64,000 nucleotides of DNA from Allodiplogaster sudhausi (GCA_945643635.1 CALZFC010000354.1:2306001-2370000); one strand, 5' to 3'; shown: positions 24,372 through 36,204, counted from the stretch's first letter. Notes: generated by a model not told the origin, from the sequence alone. A program made the numbers and translations.

Positions 24372-26618
24372 ATGAAAGAGATGGCGGCCAAGTCGAACGG
24401 AGGCACGTACACGACGAGCATCGCCGACTCGGCTGCATTCGTCGACCTTCGCTCCGACACCGTCACGAAGCCATGCGAGGAGATGCGCAGGATCATCGCA
24501 GAGGCTGAGGTCGGGCATCATTTCTTTGGCTCACTCTCTCTCTCTCTCAATATCTTGCCCTTGTCTCGTCTATCTTCTCTCTCACTCACTCTCTCTCTTT
24601 CTCCCTATCTCTACATAGTATGCAGCTAGACTGAATGAATCTGCTTGTAATCACTAAGTTGTGCTACACAAATGGTTCAACTCCAACTTTGTCGTTTATA
24701 TACAGGTCGGCGATGACGTCTACGGTGAAGACCCCGCCGTCAATCGACTTCAGGAAAAGTTGGTAACTGTTTTCTTTGTTTGATCGAATATGTTGATATT
24801 GATATTTAAATCGATTGATAATAATAGTTTTAAAAAAACAAATCAATATATCAATCAAATCAGATGCGCCAAGGTCTTCGGCAAGGAGGCGGCGCTCTTC
24901 GTCTGCTCGGGCACCATGGGCAATCTGCTGGCGGTTTGCTATTTTATTTTACATATTTGTTGTTTTATTTCTTTAAGCTACTTTCTTTTATTTTTGTCTA
25001 TTGTAAAATACTCACAATAACAATAAAAAAGAATAAATTTTTAACACATATTAAAAAAAAAACAATTTAGATGCTCTCCCACTGCGAACGCGGCGACGAG
25101 ATCATCGTTGGCAGGCAGGCACACATCCATCGATGGGAGCAGGGCAACTACGCACAGTTCGGAGGTGAAATGAGAGAGCGAGAACAAAGAGAGAGAGAGG
25201 GGAGAGAGCGAGAGAGAGCGAGAGCGAGAGTTGTAATATAGAAACATAGTCTTAATCGAAAGAAAAAAAAAGTATGACTACGTATCAGAGCTCGTAAAAT
25301 TTTTTTACTTAATCAAATTATATCCATATTTTAGGCATCAGCGCCAGCACTGTTAATGTTCAACCGGACGGAACTCTGCCACTCGAAGAGATCGATGTTC
25401 GCGTTTATTTATTTTAATCCTTTTTACATCAGCATAATTTTTAGAAATGGAACTTATTCTAATGTAGCAGTGTTGTTTGTAGCCAACTTGACGTGAAAAT
25501 TTAGACGTTCGTCAATTTGAAATATTAAAATATTAAAAGGAGGTCATCCGCGGCAACGATGCGCACATGCCGCGGACGCGTCTGATCTGCGTGGAGAACA
25601 CGCACAACTACGCTGGCGGAAAGGCACTGCCACTCGAGTACCTCAGGTGAGAGGTGGGTGGAGAAGAAAGCTATTGTTAAACTCAGGTGAGGGGAGAAGA
25701 TTAACCTCATGGTCAGGTGAATTGAGAAAAAAATTTGTTCGACCTCATGTGAGCGAACGAGGATTAGGCTAGAGGACTACGAGACTTTTTGTTTTGGCAC
25801 AATTCCAGAAAAGTGCGCTCGCTCGCGGACGCGCACGGCCTCCTCGTGCACATGGACGGCGCGCGCGTCTTCAACGCCGCCGTCGCCATCGTCAGCTGTT
25901 TGATCATTGATCTTTGATTCAATCTTCTATTTTCTTCTTCAAAATATATGTATCTCTTATTACTCTCAATTTTATTCGCACCATTTTTATTGTCTACGCC
26001 ATTCCGATCGAAAAATTGAATTTTATTGTTAAAAGATAAGATAAAGCACATTATAACTCAAGTAAAGTTGGATTTTTTTATTAATAAAATAATAAATAAT
26101 CTATATAGGGCGTCAGCGTCGCTGAGATCGCCGCACAAGCCGACTCGCTCATGATGTGCTTCTCCAAGGTGGGGGGAGTTTTCATTTTCATTAGTTTTAT
26201 TTTATTTTCTTTTATGTTTTGATCATTTAATGCTTGTCTTATCATTGAAAAAATGAATTGTATTAAATATAATTAATTCAAATAAGAATGCACAAAATAT
26301 TGAACAATAATTTGAAGAAAAAAGATAAATTTAACTGTTAGGGTCTCGGCGCGCCTGTCGGCTCGATTCTCGTTGGCAGCGAGGAGTTCATTCGCAAGGC
26401 GCATCGGAGACGCAAGGTTCATTATTCATTTCTTTCTTTATTTTTGCTCCTTTTCAATACATCTTTTAGTAGAGAATGTCCTTTGGTTTAGTTTTCATTT
26501 CGGAGTCTTCAGTTTTCAGAATTTTCATTGTAAGGATCTTCCTTGTTTTCCTTTTTCATGTTTCTTTTTTTCTATGTTTCTCTCTTGTTCCATTTTTTCT
26601 ATGTTTTGTCTCTCTCTC

Positions 26619-26659
<41 letters not shown>

Positions 26660-27196
26660 ACTCCCTCAGGCCCTCGGCGGCGGCTGGCGCCAGGCGGGCA
26701 TCCTGGCGGCGGCGGCTGAGTGGTCGCTCGAGCACGCCGAGGAGACGACTCGAGTGGATCACGCGCGAGCCCGTCGCCTCGCGCGCGCCATAAACGAAGC
26801 CATTCCAGAGCAGTCTGTCTCAATTTGTTTTTTTTTAATATTTATTTTTAGAACCGTTACAATACCCAAAATCTCTGTTGATCGCTCTTTAAATTTAAGT
26901 TTATTGCCTACTTATGTAAAATTTTTCGCTTAAACTTCTTATAAATTCAAAACGATAGCGAAGATATGTACTTCCTAGAAATGTGTACTCATGTACATAC
27001 ATATATTAGTGTGGAGACAATATGTGAAATGCACTAGAGATAGTACTCTAGACAATCTTATTCTTGTATACTCCAGACATCACCACCGATTGCGTGCCGT
27101 CGAAGAGAACATAACGAACATGGTGCTCGTCTGTTGCGGTGGAGATGTCACGACAACGAGGGTTTCCTACTATTTTTAATCTCGTTATTTCTTGCC

Positions 27197-27250
<54 letters not shown>

Positions 27251-27482
27251 TCTTATTCTCTCTCGCTTGCCCTCCCCTCCCTTTTCCTCTTATTCTTCTT
27301 CTCTTTCTCCTTCTTCCTATTCTCTCTCTCCCTCGCAGGTGACAACCACCCTCCGTGAACATGGCGTGCTCGGAATGGCCTTCGACGCGACGCGCGTCCG
27401 GCTTGTGTTGAATCGCGGCGTGGACGACGCAGGAGTCGACCAGGCAATCGAGGCATTCAAGGCACTTGCAGCTACTCTCTGA
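24372..27482 (+). CDS. Low-specificity L-threonine aldolase, about 365 aa, 12 exons
   Basis: A PLP enzyme of fold type I that cleaves threonine or allo-threonine to glycine and acetaldehyde. Exons: 24372-24509, 24706-24758, 24864-24933, 25071-25164, 25335-25396, 25540-25646, 25809-25890, 26109-26168, 26342-26416, 26670-26812, 27077-27146, 27339-27482; all phases close. Family motifs in order: FVDLRSDTVTKP near the start, VGDDVYGEDPAVNRLQ, FGKEAALFVCSGTMGNLLA, ENTHNYAGGKALPL, VHMDGARVFNAAVA (PLP-contacting Asp/Arg) and CFSKGLGAPVGS, with the PLP-binding lysine at residue 222 at the end of exon 8. There is no targeting sequence, so a cytosolic enzyme is likely. Acceptors of exons 10 and 12 directly follow long (CT)n microsatellites that act as polypyrimidine tracts. 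The exon 11 donor is ambiguous (27146 or 27161) because GTCACGACAACG and the next exon's GTGACAACCACC are near-duplicates. Confidence 0.95.
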
Positions 27483-27509
27483 CCATGAGGATCATGCACA
27501 CTATCTCTC

Positions 27510-27573
27510 TATCTCACTCACTCTCTCTCTCTCTCTCTCTCGCTGTCTAGCTGTCTCGCACTCTCTTTCTCCC

Positions 27574-27620
<47 letters not shown>

Positions 27621-27676
27621 GCTGTCTCGCTTTGTCTCTGTCTCTCTCTCCCTCTCTCTCGCTCTCTCTCGCCCTT

Positions 27677-27738
<62 letters not shown>

Positions 27739-27740
27739 GG
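27510..27740. repeat. Long (CT)n microsatellite block
   Basis: About 230 bp of CT dinucleotides with minor interruptions, starting within 30 bp of the threonine aldolase stop, so probably inside its 3' UTR. Confidence 0.95.
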
Positions 27741-28345
27741 CAACTATACAATAATTCGGTCATATGAAGCAATTTGTGATCTTGCAATGATTCCGACATG
27801 TTTGTTTTTAATGTATATTTCAATAAAAAACTGTAATTATAATCGCTGTTTCGCAAATTAAATCATATCTGAATTATTTACGAAAATTCGTTAACGTTCT
27901 CAATCAGCATCACACACGGTCGAATGTTTTATCTCGAACAATTTAATTGCAATGCGCCACTTTTCAGTGACTTCATTTGTGATTTGTAAGAGTCAATTAA
28001 AAAGCGAGCGCTCAAATGGCTTACTTGGTATGGACGGGGTTCGAGATTCGTTATTGCCGGAATAAAATAGGTACGTAGGTCAAGTTTCCCGGGAAGTCAA
28101 TATTGCCGATCCGGAAAAAGGGAATCATTATTGCCGCTCTGGGAAAGGAAGTTTTCCTGAAATGATGACAAGTAGAGTAAATTTACTTCCGTAAAAGATG
28201 ATATGTCTCTTACTTAAATAAGTGCTAATAATTAAAGATGTAGTCACGTTGCAATTAGAACCATTGCGAGCATAAAGTGTGATAAATACTGGCCAACAGG
28301 CAAAGCAATAAAGTGCTCATTTAACTAACAAGTGAGGCCTCGTTC
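27741..28345. other. Intergenic, no supported gene
   Basis: Contains an AATAAA at about 27820 usable as the threonine aldolase poly(A) signal, and a ttattgccg phrase repeated two to three times near 28050-28135. Nothing else was recognised. Confidence 0.4.
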
Positions 28346-28353
28346 CATTACTC

Positions 28354-28432
28354 CGATGACCGGAGTTGAATGGCCTTGAGAAATATTTTCCATATATGAT
28401 ATACAGAAACTTAAGCGAAATCACGATGTCTT
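28354..28432 (+). repeat. Partial duplicate of the atlastin 5' flank and start codon
   Basis: From cgatgaccggagttgaatgg through agaaatatt, atgatata and atcac to ATGTCT, the sequence matches 36713-36786 apart from a few substitutions and small indels. At 36781 the ATGTCT is the start of the atlastin gene. Here it runs straight into a CT-rich tract without any atlastin coding sequence. Confidence 0.7.
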
Positions 28433-28434
28433 TC

Positions 28435-28545
28435 TCTGTCGTTCGCTCGCTCTCTTTCTCTCTTTCTCTCTCTTTTTTTCTTTTCTCCACTTGAAACCAC
28501 CAACTCGTCGGACTTTCATTTTTTCCTCTAATTTTGTGAGTCGGC
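28435..28545. repeat. Dispersed repeat also present inverted at about 46290-46345
   Basis: cttttctccact, gaaaccacc and aactcgtcggactt occur here and, as reverse complement, at 46295-46345 next to purine-rich DNA. No coding potential. Confidence 0.55.
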
Positions 28546-29206
28546 GCGATCAACTTTTTTTTTACCTGAAATGCTTATTATGAGCATGTTGTTCTTGAGC
28601 AAGACAGGCGAATGTTCGAATTTTTAGTCCTTGGGGGTTCTTAGTTTCTGAAACATGAAAAAACTTTTTTTTTTCTTTTTTATCACTTAAATTTTTTTAA
28701 TTCATTTTGCGCTCAAGATTGCGAGGTTGCAAAAGAAGATATGACGTTTATTCGTTAATTTTCTAAAATTGTTTTTTTTAATGAATACAACCCTTTTTGA
28801 TCATCATCGCTTTTCATGTCCACTTGTATCACCTCTTGCTCCGTTCCAGAATCCATTTTTAAATCGATCGACCCGAACATGTCTCTGCTGCCCGCGTCTC
28901 TTCTTCCACAGTGCTACATTGGAGATGACACGTCGTTACTACGAAAGGCGGAGCGCACCTCGAGACGACGCCGCTCAATCGTCAGTTAATTTGAGCCATC
29001 TAATTGAAGTGTCAAATGTTTATGACGTGCCATATGACTCAATTACTTGCCCCAAAGTTTAGCCCCCCCCCTCGGGTGCCTCCAACCTTTGAAGCAAAAT
29101 TACTAAATCACAACATGGAATAAAAGCAACTGTTCAGGGCCCAGCTGAACAGGGTGGGGTAGGGTGAAAACGGAATTTCTGTTACTCCTTTAAAGAAAGG
29201 CTCGTC

Positions 29207-29610
29207 GCCAGAAGTGCGACGAGGCGAAGAAAGAGGTTCCTCTTCTTCTCATAAATGTCGGCAACAATCAACATACGAGTAAACACATATTTTGTTGCTC
29301 GTGAAAATAAAACCGTATCCGGGCAAAAATTCATTTTAGTCCGCCGAACAGAAATCAGCGATGGAGTCTCTAACGACCGAGAACTCGGCCTTCCGCCAGA
29401 AGTGCGACGTGGCGAAGAAAGAGGTTTCTCTTCTTCTCATAAATGTCGGCAACAATCTACATACGAGTAAACACATATTTTGTTGCTCGTGAAAATAAAA
29501 CCGTATCCGGGCAAAAATTCATTTTAGTCCTCTGAACAGAAATCAGCGATGGAGTCTCTGACGGCCGTGAACTCGGCCCTCCGCCAGAAGTGCGACGATT
29601 GGAAAAATGT
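29207..29610 (+). repeat. Tandem duplication of an exon-intron unit, period 188 bp
   Basis: gccagaagtgcgacg starts at 29207, 29395 and 29583. Each unit contains the exon 5 block of the coiled-coil gene plus the same intron (cataaatgtcggcaacaatc, tttgttgctcgtgaaaat, attttagtcc). Units differ at few positions, so the amplification is recent relative to the split of copies B and C. Confidence 0.9.
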
Positions 29611-30647
29611 GCTTTAAACATCGTGCTCGTTTTATTATTAATTAATTAATTAAAATTTAATACTTATTCTAACTGTCGGGGAAATGTTTCCACGAATCTT
29701 TTGTTTTTTAGCTGGCCAGCGTGACGGATGCCTTCGAAGAGCTCAAACAAAGCTCCATCAATTCGAGCGGCTAGGTAAAATACAAATTGACTTTCTTTTA
29801 ATTTTTTCTCATTTAATTTACCATTAATAAAATTTTACCATACAATCAATACTAAAAAAATTATTTAAGACTGCTAACGCTCTTTTTTTGTTGCAGACGG
29901 CATACCTGCATGCAAGGATGGCCGCGCTGGCTATGCAGAATGGCAAGCTCATCAAGAAGCACGAATTGGCAAACGAGGAGGTGAGTTATATTTGAGATAG
30001 GGCCATAATTAGAGGGGCCTTTGAGTAGCCTACTGGCTGTTTCAACCGACTTTTGAGGAGCATTATAACTTTACTATTCTTTAAAATTATATTATTCTGC
30101 TAAATTAGTGCTCAAATCAGATCACTAGACCTTCCTTTTAATTGGTTGAGAATTTATCCATTTCGTACCGGCTGATTTTTTTGGTGAACATCACCAAAAA
30201 TTTGCTTCAATGCCCGATTTTTCAGATCCTCCACAAGAGCAAAATTGAGCAGCTGACTGCTCGAATCGTCGAATTTAAGCAGACGAACCGCGTCGCGGAG
30301 GAGCGAGTCGTACGTGCCGATTGTTTTTTTTTATATTTTATTAGTGCAGTATGATAATTAAAATGTAAGGAATTTCCATTTGAGAGACTTTTATAGTGGC
30401 TTTGGCTGTGAAACTGAATTTTTGAGGAAAAGTAGCAAGAAACAATTTATAACAATTTAGAACTGCTCGACGACTCTCCTCGCACGATCGCCTTCCATTG
30501 ACGAGGACGAGAAGATGCGCAAGGTTATCGAGGACCAGATGCGAATCGACGACCTCAAGTGAGCGTTGCTTCATTTATTACTTTAAACGTGGTTACCAGT
30601 TATAGTGCTAAACATAATAATATTAGTTAATAAAAATTGTTGTTGTT

Positions 30648-30678
30648 TATATATGTATATTATATATATGTATATATA

Positions 30679-30732
<54 letters not shown>
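30648..30732. repeat. (TA)n microsatellite in an intron of copy C
   Basis: Interrupted then pure TA dinucleotides, about 80 bp. A shorter one lies at 31060-31085. Confidence 0.95.
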
Positions 30733-30735
<3 letters not shown>

Positions 30736-31054
30736 CGTAATTCATTTTGCAGCAACAAGCTTTCGGAGGAGTTCGCGGCGCGCGTTGACGAGCACGAGCG
30801 ACGCGTCCATGTCGAGAGGCAGATGCGATCTCTTCGTCAATTTGGTAACTTCACCATTCCTGCTCTTTTTTTTCTTCCATGGCCATTTAATGCATTCGCA
30901 TTAGAGGATTAATTAACGTAACTTAGATCGTTTTTTTCTGCAGAGTCGATTCCGACAAACCAGGAGGACAAGTCGATGATTGTGGTGAAAATCAGCGAGT
31001 TCGAGCAGCTGGTCAACAGTCTCAAGAACAAAGTTCGATAGGAGATTATTCGGC

Positions 31055-31089
<35 letters not shown>

Positions 31090-31234
31090 CTTTATTCTTC
31101 CTTTGTTTCTGGATTATGTAATGAAGGTGGTTAAAGAAACAAAAAAAACGTAGTGGGTTATGGCTCTGAGGAGAGATCCAAAGTCAAAGTGACTCTGTCG
31201 GTTTGACAGTACCATTTTAATGACACACACACAC

Positions 31235-31657
31235 CAGAGATGGTAACGGCCCGGCCCGGCCCTGGCGGGCCCGCGGGCCGGGCCGGCCCAATTTCCCATG
31301 GCCCCGGGCCGGGCCGGGCCGGGCCCAAAAAAGTTGGGCGGGCCCGTGAGCCCGTTTGGGCCCGATTAGCACACAATGTCGTCCAGTCTGGACGACTGTT
31401 AAGAACAAAACTTTCTTCATTTGTTTATTTTCCCCCCTAAAAGTCTTTTTTATATATATTTAAATGAATGTTCGTAGCCCGAGCATGAAAAATTCTGAAT
31501 TTCAAAACACATTGTAACTCGTCGGACTTTTTTCCCAGAATTTTTTTGAAAATCGGGCTCAAACGGGCCCACGGGCCGGGCCGGGCCCAAAATTCTAGGG
31601 CCCGGAAATGGTTCGGGCCGGGCCGGCCCAAAATTTTTGGGCCATTTATGATCTCTG
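31235..31657. mobile_element. Non-autonomous hAT-like element, 423 bp, GGCCCGGGCC-rich
   Basis: Begins CAGAGATGGTAA and ends in the inverted counterpart ATGATCTCTG. Subterminal regions are GC-rich inverted repeats built of ggcccgggcc-type phrases (gggcccgtgagcccgtttgg left; inverted right). The flanks are acacacac on both sides, which would be an 8-bp target duplication as expected for hAT elements. The flank is itself a CA microsatellite, so that evidence is soft. No transposase is encoded. Confidence 0.65.
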
Positions 31658-31984
31658 ACACACACATATACATATACATATATATATATACAAAAATAAT
31701 TCTTTTTGATCTTATTTTATTATTTTGTTTGTAGATCAGCGATCTGGAGCATTCTGCCAAGTCGAAGAAGAATGACTCAAAGAAGATGGATGCAATCATT
31801 GAAGTTCGAATGTTTTTATTATTTTTTCGAAATAAAAATAAATGTTTTAATTTGAATTTTTTGTCAGATTTTGCGTAATAGAAATGCGCGAGTTTTCGAG
31901 GCGAATCGCCTTCTTACTGAAAAAGATCGCATCATAGTCGAGCTGACGAAGAAGTTGTCAAAGTACGGACTGGACCAGTTTTGA

Positions 31985-33255
31985 CAACTGATCCCTTTTC
32001 GTCGTGTTGACAAATCGTCAATCCCATGTCCTCCCTTCTTTCATTTACTCTTGAATCTTTGCTGTATATATATTCTTACTCGGGTGGGCCTATCCAAGCC
32101 ATCTTTTTTTTACATGTGTTTACTTCTCAATCTCTCAGATAAATTTATTCAATCTCTCGAGAATTTTCTTTTGAGCTGTCCTTTGCTTCTTAATGGTTAT
32201 ACTTTTTTGAAGTTCTGAAGACATTCTTTTTCACTTATTGTTCTATTCTATATGCGTTCTCCAGAGAAGACGGTCTCAATGAATTCATAGGCTTCATTCT
32301 CTTATTTTTGTTGCCCTTACCCTGTTTTTTTTTGTTTTTCCTCGCTCTTTAAATTTAATGGATTAATATTTTATGCTTAAAAGTTACTTATTTATTCGGT
32401 TGCTATTGCGAAAATTTGTATCCACAATTGTACACAGTAATGAACGAGATCAATTTAAGTACGTCTGCAGCCAAGACGTACTTAAAGTAATGCTGCGCAA
32501 GGGTCCGTGCATCGAAAACGGTTATGCATAACACATATGTATGTATGCATAAAGATATAATCCTTACAAGAAACGGAAAGGGCAGTTACGACTGCTATAT
32601 CAAATAAAGGTACAAGGACTGCAATTTTCCTAAACAAAATGTTTCGAAAAGTTTTATCGACTCCGTATACACTGTTTTTTATTACTAATATAATAATAAA
32701 AGAGAAGCGCACTACAGTATCTCGGCAGTTTGTTACAGTCTTTTCCGCGCAGGAGTTTTGGGTGTTCATGCTCCTTTAATCGCGTAAAATGCACTTCGAA
32801 TTATGCATGAAACATAAATAAGAAGTGTATTCGTATCGAATTATTAAGTTTCTACGCTGCACTTTACCCATCTCGCCATATCGCATAAGAAATATCCTCA
32901 TTTACACAATGCTATTAAGATAAAGACCAAGGCCATTAAGGAATAATCAATGTATTTGGCACGAAAAGTCAAACAATTCATGTACCTTTAATGTGCTTAA
33001 CAAAGTTGTCGATAACTTTCAGAATATGAAAAGTTCCCACTTCACATTGTTTCTTCAGCCACAACAGGTCGGCTCTCGTATTCGCTGTTTCGCTCCAGTT
33101 TTCTTTTCACTTCATTTCCTAATTGTCTTCGTTTAAGCTGAAAAAATAATTTACATTATTGTGATACAAAGTTTTTCTGGGTAAGATATCTATTATGATT
33201 ATTAATTATCGATTTAAGAATTCCATTCAGCGACTTGCTTCCATTCTCAACAAAG
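31985..33255. other. Intergenic, no supported gene
   Basis: Starts with DNA resembling the 3' flank of copy B (ctttcatttactcttgaat is shared with 21663 on), supporting whole-gene duplication. Minus-strand 32640-32560 holds a short hydrophobic block but no gene structure. Confidence 0.5.
32454..32486. repeat. Perfect 13-bp hairpin, 7-nt loop
   Basis: tttaagtacgtct at 32454-32466 and agacgtacttaaa at 32474-32486 flank gcagcca. Confidence 0.9.
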
Positions 33256-34947
33256 ATGGCTACGGAAAAGGGAGCAAAGACTCTTCCGGCCGCAGCAGTT
33301 CCTCCAATGCGTCAAGCCGCTTCTCTAATGCGCCGTCTGTGCCACAGTGGCGAGCATCTTCTCCCGGACGGGTACGCAGCAGAAGAAGAATAAGAAGAAA
33401 AATAAGCAGAATGCTCACCATCAACTTTGAATTCGCACTCTCGTAAACCGGGAAGTGCTATAAAAAATATTAGCGCAGTCAATTGTGATTTGACAACAAA
33501 ACGAGTCATTTGAGCATTATTTCAGGAATGAAATCGGTCTAATCAAGTTTCGATTGTCTCCTATTTAACAAAATCTAAATAACTTCTAGCGGCCGCCAAT
33601 TGATCGACTAATTAAAATAAATAAGGCCATTCATATTTAACGATATTTTGCGTGATATTTTGAAATAAACACGAAAATGTCAGCTCTCAGGGTGAACGCG
33701 GCAATTCGAAACAGCATTAATTATTTTTCGGTTATAGTCCTCCTTTTAGGTTTTTTTTGTTATTTCAGGCCGATCACTGCTGAGGAGCTTTTGGAGCGCG
33801 GACGCATTACGAGCGACGGTGTCATCAGCTACGACATCTCGTTCCTTGAGGTCTTGGAAGAAAAGCCAAAGGGTTGAGTGTGGGTGAAGGCTACTGTAAG
33901 GCGATGTCCCATGAAGGATTTCTTTTTAACCAATTATCGATTGACTCTTCCAATCGATTGGAATTGGTTTTTTTTTGTAGAACTATTTGCAAATTATGTA
34001 AATACATGTTATCATTTTGAGAACAACGCCGACTTTACGCCGCTCTTCTGCACGTCCCTCGCAATGACGCCGTCCGAACAAAGCATCGTATCCAAGGTCG
34101 CAGCACCCGAGAACCGTCGAGTTTCGCCGCAGCCTACGCATCAGCCAGCCGAGGAGGAGAGCAAGAAACCGACGAAGAAGGAGAGCAAGAAAGAGACGAA
34201 GAAGGAGCGCAAGAAAGCAACGAAGAAGCAGCGCGAGCATGCGAAGAAAGGCAACTCCTGCGGCCTTACGAGGTAATTCAATCAAGTTACCATAATTATC
34301 ACAATTATTACTGGCAGACACATAATTAACTAATTAATAGCCTACGCATTATAATATCATAATGTTTGCAGCTTCTCTGAGGGCTCATTCCGCATCTGTC
34401 AGGTTCGTGGCTGATTGTGAGATAAAACTATGGAGTTTTCGGGGCTGGACTCTGGCACATCTTTTTTTGAAGCTAAGACTTTGAGCAGGTTGCTTTGCAT
34501 GCTTTTATTTGTTACAAATGAATAGTGATAATTTTGAATTTCCCGCCAGGACCCGTCGCGCGTCCGGGCGGTGCGCGTCTTTCGGCTGGCCGACGGCACC
34601 GAGCTGCTCCACTCGGAACTCGTGTGCGGCGGCGACCGATTCGAGGCGGTCAATCCGCGCGGAAGGCACCTCCTTGAGATCGCCGACAAAGTTCTTTTTT
34701 TTATAGTAAATTTGAATTTCGCGCCAAGAGCCGTTACTTATAAATTATTTAAAAATATATATTTACTTTCTTAATACCTGCAACTACATGTATTTATATT
34801 TAAAATTATCTACATTTTTATTTTAATATTACCTTAAAAAAATAAGCCTTCGCCATAAAATTTTTACCTAATTATTGTTTGTTGCAAATAATTTCCGCTT
34901 TCCAGCAGAAAACGCTCGTCATTACGAAGAACGAAGGCGAGACATGA
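33256..34947 (+). CDS. Unknown Lys-rich protein, 241 aa, six exons
   Basis: Exons 33256-33371, 33769-33872, 33981-34272, 34372-34402, 34550-34690 and 34906-34947; all phases agree. Not recognised. Starts MATEKGAKTLPAAAVPPMRQ and continues with an acidic block (ITAEELLERGRITSDG). The centre is a low-complexity KKESKKETKKERKKATKK repeat of a four-residue unit. The C-terminal domain is compact and likely beta-rich (VRVFRLADGTELLHSEL, FEAVNPRGRHLLEIADK) and ends KTLVITKNEGET. There is no signal peptide or transmembrane segment. The Lys repeat suggests nucleic-acid or nuclear association, which is inference only. An alternative junction (33850 to 34020) gives a shorter in-frame product. The GC-rich exon 5 makes it stand out from its AT-rich surroundings. 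Confidence 0.6.
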
Positions 34948-35820
34948 ATGGCGAATAGGAGAAGCCTTCCATTCCAATCAGCACGCCTCTTGATGCATAA
35001 AGACTGCTGTTCTTTTGGGCTCTTAGGCTTAGGTGGAGCTTCAACATTGAGTTTGTATCACTTGAATACAGCAAAATATCTGAGTTTCATTCAAACAAAA
35101 AATTGAATAAAAATAAAGCAACAATAATGCATGGACGAAGAGGTACATACAGATCTGTCGTTTAGTAGAAACGTAGATCAGCACGGAATGACCCGTGCGA
35201 AGGTGACAGAGGAACATTCGCTGTAATTAGCACTGCCCCTTTCGAAGAATTTCTAACCATAAGAGGGTGTGGACGACGTGTACTAATTTGCCCGAGATCT
35301 CTGACTTGCCTGGATTCATCGACTTTACGAGAGTGCAGAGAGACTTTTTATTAACGGTGCTTATACCGATGAGCGGAATTATCAGCGAAAATGCAGCAAA
35401 CATTTTTGACATATACATATGTTCGTGTATTTATACATAATGGATTGACTGAAGTTTTTATTTATAGTTTTGTATTTTTTCATTTACTTTACATTAATTC
35501 ATTTCCTTGGATATTCCTCACTGCGTGATCACACAATTGCTATTTCCTAAAGAAAAAGAAAGAAACATTTGAAGCATTCAATAATAACTTAACGACCATT
35601 ATTGACGATAACAAATGAATAAACGTTCAACAGTGAGTGCACCAAATAATGTATGTAGAAAGAAAGAGAATGGAGGGAGCAATATCAAGCGAAAGAAGAA
35701 TACGGATCTTATTGGGGGAGCTTTTCCCTGTCGCATTTTGTTTCCTAGTCCATGAATTGCTGAAGTATCGTATGGCATTGGTTTTGTGAAGGCGCACATC
35801 CAGACTAATTCAGGCTGAGA
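34948..35820. other. Intergenic, no supported gene
   Basis: Minus-strand 35418-35227 is an open block with FAAFSLIIPLIGISTVNKKS that recalls a chemoreceptor TM1, but nothing downstream continues it. Confidence 0.35.
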
Positions 35821-35821
35821 C

Positions 35822-35893
35822 AAGGCCGACCCGCACGAACAGAACAGCAGCTACCACTGTGCCTGAAAGAGCAATCCGTCCTCACTCTATCTT

Positions 35894-35930
<37 letters not shown>

Positions 35931-35945
35931 TTAGCCCCCTACCGA
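35822..35945 (-). repeat. Inverted repeat arm upstream of atlastin
   Basis: The reverse complement of this segment matches 39755-39893 over the sequence around a (GA)n core. Shared parts are gctttcggtaggnggct before the core, and gacggatt, ctttcaggcacag and gctgctgttctgttc after it. The two arms bracket the atlastin gene. Confidence 0.8.
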
Positions 35946-36204
35946 AAGCAGCAACGGCAAGCCCCCGCCGTGCGATTACCGACTTTCCACATTTTCTGAA
36001 GCCTAAACCACATCCATTAGATTTATCATACCATTATGCATTTAAAAGGAACTTTTGAAAAAATTCATGCTGGTTGATTTTGGTCGAGTCCGCTACTGCT
36101 CCGATAATATTTGAATCTCTCGCAAATATAGAGGCAGAAAGATAAGCAGAGAAGCTACATATGTTGCAAAAATAAATGAGGAGGGAGTCTCTTTTCTCCT
36201 GCTA

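Larger units (their letters stand above)
28858..31984 (+). pseudogene. Coiled-coil family copy C, degenerate 5' half and open 3' half
   Basis: Same gene as copy B, lacking exon 1, exons 3-4 and exon 8. Exon 2 (from about 28858) has a 5-nt deletion after GATGACACGTCG that shifts the frame. Exon 5 is present two-and-a-bit times in a 188-bp direct repeat. Exon 6 (29712-29774) ends in TAG where copy B has CAG, directly before the GTAAAA donor. Exons 7, 9, 10, 11, 12, 13 and 14 are open with matching boundaries and end in KKLSKYGLDQF and TGA at 31984. A 423-bp hAT-like element sits in the last-but-one intron. The 3' half could still be expressed as a shorter coiled-coil protein from an unknown start, but the locus as a whole looks like a pseudogene. 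Confidence 0.75.

Noticed and set aside
27501..27861. Long open frames of Ser/Leu or Arg/Glu repeats across CT/GA tracts (also at 22280-23605, 16102-16527, 10033-10336)
   Set aside because: They are translations of dinucleotide repeats with no conserved flanks.
35599..35823. Minus-strand open frame with a hydrophobic FFFRLILLPPFSFFLHTLFG stretch
   Set aside because: No splice-consistent partner exon and no conserved motif.
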